A stretch of DNA of 64,000 nucleotides, from NCBI GenBank assembly GCA_052140165.1, contig JBKQUM010000048.1, forward strand, positions 55,629 through 119,628. Reading direction: 5' to 3'. Of this stretch, positions 57,235-64,000 are shown piece after piece. Within the stretch, counting starts at the first letter, position 1, and the number at the start of each line of letters is the position of its first letter. Under the pieces are notes generated by a model. The model worked only from the letters and a program-made list of their open reading frames with translations, was not told the origin of the DNA and made no database searches. Source of the DNA: Bog-473 sp052140165. Lineage in GTDB: Bacteria > Actinomycetota > Acidimicrobiia > Acidimicrobiales > RAAP-2. Position numbers and translations under genes: made by a program.

Positions 57235-58716
57235 ATGCGCGGCGGGTGCCGTCGGCTGCTTGCCAGTGGGATCATGTCCGCCGCCACCCTCGCGCTCGGG
57301 CACGGAGCGATCGCGGGCGCTGCCACCGTGCCATCCGGTCTACAACCTCCCTTCGGAACGAACTGGCCGGTGTACCACCAGAACCTGATGTCGTCGGGTG
57401 TGGCACCCGTGAGCACGGACCTCACTCCGCTCAGGCCCGGGTGGTCCTCCCCGACGCTCGACGGCGGCATCTTCGGCGAACCGCTCGTCGCCGATGGACG
57501 CGTGGTGGTCGCCACCGCCAACGACACCGTCTACGCCCTCTCGGCCCAGACGGGGAGCATCTTGTGGAGCACCCACCTCGGCACGCCGGTCCCGATTGCC
57601 AACCTCCCGTGCTCGAGCCTCGTGTCACCCGTCGTCGGCATCACCGGGACGCCCTACATCGATCTCGCCCGGAACGAGATCTTCGTCGTGACCATGGAGG
57701 AACGGACCTCGTTCGCGGCCCAGCACCGCCTCTACGGCCTCAACCTCTTCAACGGGAGCATCGAGCTCGACGAGAGTGCCGACCCGCCGGGCTCACAGCC
57801 GCTGCTTGAATTCCAACGCTCCGGGCTCACCACGTCGCGGGGACGCATCATCGTCTCCTACACCGGATTCAACGACTGCGGGAGATACCACGGCTGGGTG
57901 CTCGGCATCCCCGAGGCGGGTGGCCCGATGCGGACGTTCGAGACAGCCACCGCTCCGGGCGACTATCAGGGCGGCGTCTGGATGGGCGGTGCCGCGCCGG
58001 TCGTCGATCCGGCGGGCAACATCTGGTTCGCCACGGCCAACAGCATGGACACGAATCCGCATCGCTATGACGGGAGCAACGCGGTGATCGAGCTCTCGCC
58101 GGGATTCCGGGTCAAGCAGACCTTCGGGGACCCAAATTGGCTCGCCGACGACTCTGGTGACCTCGACCTCGGTTCTACCAATGCGACCCTCGTGAACGGA
58201 TTCGTGTTCATTGCCTCGAAGGCGGGCGACGCGTACCTGGCGCGCCAAAGGCACCTCGGCGGGGTCGGTGGCCAGGTGGCCAGCCTGGCGCTCTGTCGCC
58301 CGGCGCGACATGGCGGCTCGGCGTGGGGCGGTACCGCCGTCGACGGCTCGGTGCTCTATGTCAACTGCGACGACGGCGAGCCGGGCAACGCGCACTTCTC
58401 GCACATCACCGCGGTCCAAGTGACGAAGAGGCGTCCGTATCTTCACGTCCTGTGGCGCTCGACCACGGTGCGCACCGCCGGGCCGCCGATCGTCGCCGGC
58501 GGCATGGTCTGGACGATCCTGCTCGACGGGCACGAGGTGGTCGGGCTCAGCGAGGCCAGCGGGCAGCCCGAAGTCGAAGAGCCCGTCGGGGTCATCGCCA
58601 ACCACTTCCCGACACCCGCCGTCGCGGACGGCCTGCTCCTTGTCCCCTCGCTGAAGGGCGTGCTTGCGTTCGTGGGCCCGTGGGGTCTCCCCCCGGCCCC
58701 GTCACCCGCTCCCTGA
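57235..58716 (+). CDS. Secreted PQQ-like beta-propeller protein
   Basis: A 493-residue exported protein. The signal peptide (RRLLASGIMSAATLALGHG, cleavage near AGAAT) is followed by repeated blades with quinoprotein-like signatures: GEPLVADGRVVVATANDTVYALSAQTGSILW, split here as VYALSAQTGSILWS, GAAPVVDPAGNIWFATANS and FTPAVADGLLLVPS-like ends. No PQQ or metal ligands can be assigned with confidence, so it may be a non-enzymatic binding propeller. It is first in a run of plus-strand genes leading to a GH12-like glycanase. Confidence 0.75.
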   Translation: MRGGCRRLLASGIMSAATLALGHGAIAGAATVPSGLQPPFGTNWPVYHQNLMSSGVAPVSTDLTPLRPGWSSPTLDGGIFGEPLVADGRVVVATANDTVYALSAQTGSILWSTHLGTPVPIANLPCSSLVSPVVGITGTPYIDLARNEIFVVTMEERTSFAAQHRLYGLNLFNGSIELDESADPPGSQPLLEFQRSGLTTSRGRIIVSYTGFNDCGRYHGWVLGIPEAGGPMRTFETATAPGDYQGGVWMGGAAPVVDPAGNIWFATANSMDTNPHRYDGSNAVIELSPGFRVKQTFGDPNWLADDSGDLDLGSTNATLVNGFVFIASKAGDAYLARQRHLGGVGGQVASLALCRPARHGGSAWGGTAVDGSVLYVNCDDGEPGNAHFSHITAVQVTKRRPYLHVLWRSTTVRTAGPPIVAGGMVWTILLDGHEVVGLSEASGQPEVEEPVGVIANHFPTPAVADGLLLVPSLKGVLAFVGPWGLPPAPSPAP

Positions 58717-58777
58717 GCGACCGCGACCGGCGCCCGCAATTCGGCGGCCGGCCCTAGAGTTCGCGCGCTGCACGCCC

Positions 58778-58783
58778 TATTCT
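58778..58783 (+). promoter_or_regulatory. -10 box of a leaderless promoter
   Basis: TATTCT, 6 nt before the GTG at 58790. It decides that start. Confidence 0.5.
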
Positions 58784-58789
58784 TTGGAC

Positions 58790-59218
58790 GTGGCCGAGGT
58801 GGAGCACGAAGTGCAGTACCTGATCCTCGGGGAGAGCGCCCAGCCCTACCTGCTGGCCCGCGTGCGGTGGCCCGACGTGGCGCAGGCCATCAGCGAGGAC
58901 TGCCCCGGATGGCTCGATGATCCCGGCCTCTTCGACCTGCCCTACGAGCCGGTGAGCCAGAGGGTCAGCAGCAGCCGGGCGGCGGAGATCGCCGCCGACT
59001 GGGGGGCCGAGCTCCCCCTCGCCTCGAGTGCAGGGTTCTCACAGCCGCGGATCAGGCGGGTCCCGCCCTCTTGGTCCGACATGGTGCCCGTGGAGAGGTG
59101 GTCGTGGTCCCTCGAGCACCTCGCGATGGTGCGCCGAACAGAGCCGTCGCACCGCTCGCAGTGGCCAGAGGAATCGGCGGGCTCCTCCAACGGTCACGGG
59201 ATGCCCACGCGACGATGA
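58790..59218 (+). CDS. Hypothetical protein coupled to a signal-peptidase-like gene
   Basis: A 142-residue soluble protein with no signal peptide or TM helix. It begins MAEVEHEVQYLILGESAQPY and contains AQAISEDCPGWLDDPGLFDL; the C-terminal 40 residues are polar and Ser/Arg-rich. I do not recognise a family. The GTG start is set by the leaderless TATTCT box. Its stop overlaps the next ATG (ATGA), so it is translated together with the S26-like gene, which suggests a shared function. Confidence 0.6.
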   Translation: MAEVEHEVQYLILGESAQPYLLARVRWPDVAQAISEDCPGWLDDPGLFDLPYEPVSQRVSSSRAAEIAADWGAELPLASSAGFSQPRIRRVPPSWSDMVPVERWSWSLEHLAMVRRTEPSHRSQWPEESAGSSNGHGMPTRR

Positions 59219-60060
59219 CCGACACCAGGACGCGGCCCGAGGACGCAGGAGAGCAACGTCGACCGAAGCACGCCCGCCGCTCGGAGAACGACTTTCCGTG
59301 GCCGGACGCCCCCGGCGCTCCGAACGTGCAACCGCGCGTCGCTCCCACGCCTCCGGGTGGTCGGGACCTGCGGCCGCCGCCCGCCACGCCGCATCTGGGC
59401 AGTGACTACCGCCTGCGAGGGCTCAACCTCGGTGCCGCGTCGCCGCCGGCGCTGCTGCCGTCGGCGGAGGCCCGCCCTGCGGCCACACGCCGTCGGGCCC
59501 GAGCCCGCCAGCGGCGGAAGCGCCGGCTGCTCATGGTGGCCGCGACGATCGCAGCCGTCTTCCTCGTTGCCGTTCTGCTGCGGCTGACGCTCATTGCACC
59601 CTTCACGGTGCCCTCGAACGCGATGGCACCGACCCTGCAGGCGGGTGACAGGATCCTCGTCCTCCAGTCGAGCTTCCTGACCGGATCGATCAGCCGCGGT
59701 GACATCATCGTGTTCCACCGTCCCGCGTACTTCCCCTGCCAGGGCTCAGGCCCAGGGCAATACCTCGTGGAACGCGTGATCGGGATGCCGGGAGAGACCA
59801 TCTGGTCCGATCACCAGAACATTTACGTGAACGGAGAGCGGATTGCCGAGCGCGGATGGTACGACGCCGGCCACGGCGCCGTGAGCTCCGTCCAGATCAC
59901 GAAGACGACCGTCCCCAAGGGCGACTACTTCGTCCTGGCCGACAACCGCAGCAATTCGTGCGACTCGAGGTCGTTCGGCCCAATCCCCGGGTCCTCGACC
60001 CTCGGCAAGGTCGTCGCCGTGATCGCTCGCAACGGGACCCCCGATCTGCACTTCTTCTGA
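59215..60060 (+). CDS. Signal peptidase I-like (S26) protein lacking the catalytic Ser and Lys
   Basis: A 281-residue protein with the LepB fold. A disordered cytoplasmic N-terminus of about 100 residues is followed by one TM helix (LLMVAATIAAVFLVAVLL) and the S26 boxes. Box B reads TVPSNAMAPTL: the residue before Met, the nucleophile Ser in active enzymes, is Ala136. Box D reads YLVERVIGMPGE: the general-base Lys is Glu186. Box E (YFVLADNRSNSCDSRSFG) is otherwise intact. The fold is thus kept while both catalytic residues are lost. Streptococcal SipA, a pilus assembly factor, is a known precedent. It is coupled to the gene before and 2 nt from the GH12-like gene after. Confidence 0.85.
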   Translation: MTDTRTRPEDAGEQRRPKHARRSENDFPWPDAPGAPNVQPRVAPTPPGGRDLRPPPATPHLGSDYRLRGLNLGAASPPALLPSAEARPAATRRRARARQRRKRRLLMVAATIAAVFLVAVLLRLTLIAPFTVPSNAMAPTLQAGDRILVLQSSFLTGSISRGDIIVFHRPAYFPCQGSGPGQYLVERVIGMPGETIWSDHQNIYVNGERIAERGWYDAGHGAVSSVQITKTTVPKGDYFVLADNRSNSCDSRSFGPIPGSSTLGKVVAVIARNGTPDLHFF

Positions 60061-60062
60061 GG

Positions 60063-61142
60063 ATGCGCCATCCGAGCCGTGCAATGGCGTCGGCTGCAAT
60101 GGTGATCGTCCTGGGGGTTTCGACCGGCCTGCTCGTGTTCGGCAACCAGACCCCCGCCGTGGCCGCCACCCAGCCCGACACCATCCGGCTGCTTCCCGCT
60201 CCTTCGGCCAGCGGCCGGGTCTGGAACTGGTCGGCGGCCTGCCCGCTCGGGCCCCGCGCGGGCGCCCACTGCGAAGGAGCGGGACCGGTGCTGGGCCGAG
60301 CCCAGCTCAACGGGGACGAGTGGAACCTCGGCGTGACCACGCCCGCCGAGGGAGACGTGCGGATGTCCATGACACCCACGGGAGGGTTGACGGTCCGAGG
60401 AGAGCTCCCCGTGGCGCCGCCGTGCACCGCCGCGACATGCCTGGCCCCGAGTGCCAACACCTGGGTCCGCGCCTACACCAACGTCGCGTACGGCAAGAAC
60501 CCGTGCCGGGCCGCCACCTCGCCGGCGAGCGACCCGGCCCTGCGTCTCCCCGTCAAGGTCAGCGCGCTCCCGACCGACCTGGTCGGCACCACCTCGTACT
60601 CCTCGCAGGGGTCGCAGACCACCTACGACATCGCGTACGACATGTGGCTCAACCCGTCCGGCACGCAGTATCCCTGCCGCACGCAAGGGACCGTCGAGGT
60701 AATGGTGTGGACCGATTACGACCGCCAGGCGCTCCTTCCCTCGGCCCCGGTCGCATCCGCCAGCATCCCCTACGCCGTGAATGGCGTCGCCCATGACGGG
60801 ACCAACGCGTGGTCGGCCTATGTCATCAACGTCGACCGGTCCGGAAAGACCTCGTCGTACGGTGGCACCGTCTTCCTCGTGCTCGACGCCGGGGACGTGG
60901 TCCCGGCGGGCACGGTCAGTGTCGACGTGACCAAGGCTCTGTCGGCGGTCGGCAATTTGCTCGCACAGGACTACGGATGGCGCAATTTCGCCAGCCACTA
61001 CTGGCTGGACACCATTCCGTTCGGCATGGAGGTCGGACCTGCCAGCGCGCAACCATGGGGAAACGGCTCGACGGACTTCACGCTCCAGCTGGCGTCGTAC
61101 TGCTTTGGACTGAACGCGACAGTTGCCAACCCGAAGTGCTGA
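60063..61142 (+). CDS. Secreted GH12-like glycoside hydrolase
   Basis: A 359-residue exported protein. The signal peptide (MASAAMVIVLGVSTGLLVFG, cleavage near AVAAT) precedes a beta-sandwich domain. TTYDIAYDMWLNP followed by TVEVMVWTDYDR matches the GH12 nucleophile strand (Glu about 211). FASHYWLDTIPFGMEVGPA matches the acid/base region (Glu about 323). GH12 enzymes cleave beta-1,4-glucans or xyloglucan. The ATG is 2 nt after the S26-like stop. The convergent neighbour is a cellulose-synthase-like GT2, so a role in trimming or releasing that polymer is plausible. Confidence 0.65.
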   Translation: MRHPSRAMASAAMVIVLGVSTGLLVFGNQTPAVAATQPDTIRLLPAPSASGRVWNWSAACPLGPRAGAHCEGAGPVLGRAQLNGDEWNLGVTTPAEGDVRMSMTPTGGLTVRGELPVAPPCTAATCLAPSANTWVRAYTNVAYGKNPCRAATSPASDPALRLPVKVSALPTDLVGTTSYSSQGSQTTYDIAYDMWLNPSGTQYPCRTQGTVEVMVWTDYDRQALLPSAPVASASIPYAVNGVAHDGTNAWSAYVINVDRSGKTSSYGGTVFLVLDAGDVVPAGTVSVDVTKALSAVGNLLAQDYGWRNFASHYWLDTIPFGMEVGPASAQPWGNGSTDFTLQLASYCFGLNATVANPKC

Positions 61143-61160
61143 GGCACGGGGCCATGTCGC

Positions 61161-63599
61161 TCAGGGCTCGCCGTGACCGAACTTCCACACCTGCTCCAAC
61201 GCGCTCACGAGCTCGTACCCTTCTCCTGAGGAGAACGGGATGAGGCCGACGATATCGCTCGCCTTGACACCCAGCCCAGGAAGCGAACCAAAGTACTGCG
61301 CATCGCCGAAGGAGTAGACCGACCCGTCGCTCCCCACCAGCCAGTACCCAAAGCCGTCCGGGGTAGCCCGAACCTGCACGATGTTCGACACGGTGATCGG
61401 CTGCGCATCCGGTCGACGCTGAAGGTCGCCGAAGTAGTTCGCGCCACCACCTGCCCAGACCACCCCATTGGCCGTCACCTCGAGCCACCCGCCACCGGGG
61501 GCACCCATGACCTCCACGAACGGTGGAGCGACCGCCGGAGCACCTACCGGCGGAGCATCCACCTGCACCGCCGTCTTCACGCGGACCGCCGTTCCACCGG
61601 CGAGCAGCTCGCTCGGGGCGGTGACAGATGCGACGACGACGGCTCCGATCAGCGCCACCATCGCCAGCGCGACAGCCGCCCCGACGAACGATCTCCGCCC
61701 GCGGGCCGACCGGCGTGCCTGTTGCGCAGCAAACTGGCGCGTACGTTCGGTGGCAGACACCATCTGCGCCCGCACATTCCAGAATGCGGTGACGGGGGCG
61801 CACAGGAACACGCAGGCCTGAACGGAGATCATGGCGACGAGGAGGATGTGCTTGGACGACGAGGCCGCCAGCAGGCCGGCGCAGAGGAACAGACCCCCGG
61901 CCAGAACCATCTCCCAGCGCGCCAACCAGAGGGCGTCCCGCACCCGTCGCACCACCTTCTGATTCCGGTCGTTCTTGGGAGTGCGGAGGAAGACGCCCTC
62001 TCGCCGCGCCAGCCCCTGGATGCAGGCAAGAGCAATGGTCCAACTTGACGCCAGACTGATGATCAGGCTCAGGAAGGCGCGCCGGCGCGACATGTTCGTC
62101 CATTGCCGCAACAGCAACAGCATGCTCACGAGGGCGACGGCGATCAGGCTTATCCCCAACAGGCTGATCCCACCTGCAATCGGCAAGACCCAGAAGTGGG
62201 AGCCCGACAACAAGAGGGCCGTCGTTGCGAACAGCGCAATCGTGAACAGCACCATGAGGAGGTCCCGCATCCATCCGAGGCTCGCCATGAGATAGTCGCG
62301 CCGCTGTTGGCTCGACAAGCGGTTGTCGGGAGAGAGGTCCCAAGGCAGCAGGCTGCGCCAGTGCAAGCGGAGGATCTGCATGCCTCCGAAGCACCAGCGG
62401 TACCGCTGCGTGCACAGGCCCGCGTAGGAGGGCGGAACGACCCCACGGCCGAAGCAGCGTGGGATGTACAGCCCAGACCATCCCAGCTTGAGCACGCGGA
62501 CGGACGCCTCGGTGTCCTCGCAGATACACCACTCGTTCCAGCCGCCGGCCTGTTCGAGGGCGCTCCGGCGGAAGAGTCCCATCGTCCCCACGAAGGGTAT
62601 TGAGTTGCGCTCGTTGCGCGACGACATGTTCGTCAGGTAGAAGGCCTGATACGAGTCGACACAAGCCGTGTAGTACGGACTTCCCTCATAGCCGCGGTTG
62701 CCCTCGAAGCTCTGCAGGAACCCGATCCGCTCGTCGGAGAAGTAGGGAGCCGTTTCCTTCAAGTAGTGGGGCACGACGAAATCATCTGCGTCGATCAGTC
62801 CGATGATTTCGGCGCGCTCGTCGGTGTACCGGCGCAAGCCCAGGTTGAGGGCACCCGCTTTGAACCCCGGCCAGGGATCGACGTGCACGAAGGTGACACG
62901 CTCGCGATCGCGGCAGTAGTCCTCGACGGGTCGCCAGACCGCCGGGTCCTTCGTGTTGTTGTCGATCACGACGATCTCGAAGTTGGGGTAGTCGATCGCC
63001 TCAGCCCTCCTGATGGTCTCGATCAGCATGTCCGGCGGCTCGTTGTACGCGGCGATATGCAGGGAGACGAAAGGCTGGTACGACGGGTCGGCCTCGGGCA
63101 ACGGGCGCGAGTGCCGGAACCGGCCCAGCACGTCACTTGTCGCGTTGACGTAGGAGTTCCACAACGTCACTGCGACGAGGCTGAGCAAAACGAAGAAACC
63201 CGACACCAACAGCTCGAACCCGCCGTTGGCATCGGTCGTGGTGAGCTTGACGGTGAACAGGATCAGGCCCAGTCCGGCGGCGATGTACGCGGCCGAGAAG
63301 ACCTGTGCCACGGGATTGCAGTCGGGTCGGGCGACAACCACGATCACGGCGATCAACACGACCGTGGTCCCGGGAAGCTCCAGTGTGGTCAACGGGATCC
63401 CCCAGATCACCGACACGAGCCAGCACGCGGCCACCGCGATGGCCAACGCGCCGGTGGAGCTGAAGATGACCTCGGAAAACCTCGATCCGCTCCCACGCAG
63501 ACTGAATCGTCGTGCCGGGCTCAGCAGAAGGGGCGTCGCCAGGAACAGCTGCATGAACCCGACGAGGGTGAAGTCGTAAAGGTTGAGCCTGAAGAGCAT
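61161..63599 (-). CDS. Processive GT2 (cellulose-synthase-like) with an extracytoplasmic repeat tail
   Basis: An 812-residue membrane glycosyltransferase. Four N-terminal TM helices precede a cytoplasmic GT2 domain with HIAAYNEPPDMLIETI, the DxD-like IDADDF (about 270), the catalytic-base EDTEASVR (about 360) and the QRYRW motif (about 400). Four to five more TM helices follow. After a final TM near residue 650 comes an exported tail of about 150 residues carrying two repeats (ATPDGFGYWLVGSDGSVYSF, FGDAQYFGS) of the same family as the S53 peptidase repeats. The product is unknown; cellulose or another beta-glycan is inferred. No PilZ domain is visible. Confidence 0.85.
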   Translation of the reverse strand: MLFRLNLYDFTLVGFMQLFLATPLLLSPARRFSLRGSGSRFSEVIFSSTGALAIAVAACWLVSVIWGIPLTTLELPGTTVVLIAVIVVVARPDCNPVAQVFSAAYIAAGLGLILFTVKLTTTDANGGFELLVSGFFVLLSLVAVTLWNSYVNATSDVLGRFRHSRPLPEADPSYQPFVSLHIAAYNEPPDMLIETIRRAEAIDYPNFEIVVIDNNTKDPAVWRPVEDYCRDRERVTFVHVDPWPGFKAGALNLGLRRYTDERAEIIGLIDADDFVVPHYLKETAPYFSDERIGFLQSFEGNRGYEGSPYYTACVDSYQAFYLTNMSSRNERNSIPFVGTMGLFRRSALEQAGGWNEWCICEDTEASVRVLKLGWSGLYIPRCFGRGVVPPSYAGLCTQRYRWCFGGMQILRLHWRSLLPWDLSPDNRLSSQQRRDYLMASLGWMRDLLMVLFTIALFATTALLLSGSHFWVLPIAGGISLLGISLIAVALVSMLLLLRQWTNMSRRRAFLSLIISLASSWTIALACIQGLARREGVFLRTPKNDRNQKVVRRVRDALWLARWEMVLAGGLFLCAGLLAASSSKHILLVAMISVQACVFLCAPVTAFWNVRAQMVSATERTRQFAAQQARRSARGRRSFVGAAVALAMVALIGAVVVASVTAPSELLAGGTAVRVKTAVQVDAPPVGAPAVAPPFVEVMGAPGGGWLEVTANGVVWAGGGANYFGDLQRRPDAQPITVSNIVQVRATPDGFGYWLVGSDGSVYSFGDAQYFGSLPGLGVKASDIVGLIPFSSGEGYELVSALEQVWKFGHGEP

Positions 63600-63631
63600 T
63601 GAGCACCCTCATCACGCCGCTGGCACGTGCG

Positions 63632-63637
63632 ATTGTA
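63632..63637 (-). promoter_or_regulatory. -10 box for the GT2 gene
   Basis: TACAAT on the minus strand, 32 nt before the ATG at 63599. A GAGGGT ribosome-binding site lies in the short leader. Confidence 0.4.
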
Positions 63638-63769
63638 GGCAGTCCCGGCGAGGAATGCATCGGGGTCACGAGCAATTCATCTGACCCGAAAACTACGTAA
63701 CTCGGGCGCGCGAGGTCGGGGTGCGGGGCGGACCCCCGCTCGGGACGACGCCCCGACGCTCAGGTGTGA

Positions 63770-64000
63770 TCAGGCCGCGTCGGCCGCTTCGATCGTGACG
63801 CGGTAGCCGAGAGCTTCGATCTGGTGGGCGAGCCGACGGGCGTGGGCTTCGGGACGGCGCTTTTGGAACCAGCCGGCACCGAGGTCGTTGTAGGGCACGC
63901 CGCCGGCCAGGATGTGGAAGGCAGCGACGAGAATGGAGTGCTCGACGGCCTTTCTGGCCTTGGCATGGCCGATGCGGCCGCGCAGACGGGTGAACTGGGC
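63770..64000 (-). mobile_element. IS110-family transposase, C-terminal part, continues past the window
   Basis: A frame open to the window edge encodes 76 residues: HSILVAAFHILAGGVPYNDL, then GAGWF, RRLAHQIEALGYRVTIE and a stop. This is the typical end of IS110/IS116/IS902 transposases (Transposase_20 region and tail), which use a DEDD RuvC-like site located further upstream, outside the window. No start codon is visible because the gene is cut. No terminal repeats were recognised in the 170 nt after the stop, as expected for IS110. Confidence 0.75.

Noticed and set aside
63760..63966. 68-codon minus-strand frame at the window end
   Set aside because: It is a shadow of the IS110-type transposase, which is read in another frame from the window edge to 63770.

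Overview
The window is GC-rich DNA of an actinobacterium. The gene order (yebC-ruvCAB, yajC-secD-secF-relA-hisS-aspS-rarA, alaS-ruvX-mltG-aroE, pdxS-pdxT), the abundance of GTG starts, the GTGA/ATGA stop-start overlaps and the TAnnnT boxes placed 6-9 nt before many start codons all fit Actinomycetota. The GYWLVASDGGIF-type repeats hint at Acidimicrobiia, but that last step is inference. No rRNA, intact tRNA or CRISPR array was seen.

Layout. 0-13 kb: end of an isochorismate synthase gene, an OmpR-type two-component pair, envelope glycosylation genes (polyprenyl-phosphate mannosyltransferase-like GT2, GT87 integral membrane mannosyltransferase-like), an AI-2E permease, a YbhN-type membrane protein, a methyltransferase, polyphosphate kinase with a divergent SEDS (FtsW-like) gene, and an aquaporin. 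13-19 kb: an alkylsulfatase, a MhuD-like haem-degrading monooxygenase, then a lower-GC patch (about 15.83-18.65 kb) with a truncated VOC gene, a tiny zinc-ribbon gene, a large hairpin, a tmRNA/tRNA-3'-end-like scar, a frameshifted secreted-protein pseudogene and a dienelactone hydrolase. This patch looks like the remains of an integrated element.

18.7-40 kb: core genes: BFN nuclease and RodA, MscS, aroE-mltG-ruvX-alaS, an S53 peptidase with six C-terminal repeats, rarA, aspS, hisS, relA, secF, secD, yajC. 40.1-45.7 kb interrupts the usual ruvB-yajC neighbourhood. It holds a structured-RNA candidate, a second two-component pair with a poly-serine histidine kinase, and an ABC exporter preceded by a previously unlisted 40-residue peptide gene and two hairpins. 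45.7-57 kb: ruvB-ruvA-ruvC, yebC, a TetR regulator with an AurF-type diiron oxygenase, an alpha/beta hydrolase, a DUF222/HNH protein, purU-pdxT-pdxS and an M48 protease with a low-complexity N-terminus.

57-64 kb: a secreted or surface-carbohydrate cluster: a PQQ-type propeller, a small hypothetical gene coupled to a signal-peptidase-I-like protein that has lost both catalytic residues, a GH12-like secreted glycanase, and, convergent to it, a cellulose-synthase-like GT2 with an extracytoplasmic tail built from the same repeat family as the S53 peptidase. The window ends in the C-terminus of an IS110-type transposase.

The strongest leads for something undescribed are the peptide-plus-ABC-exporter unit (45.3-45.6 kb), the structured RNA (40.42-40.56 kb), and the dead-signal-peptidase/GH12/GT2 cluster (58.8-63.6 kb).
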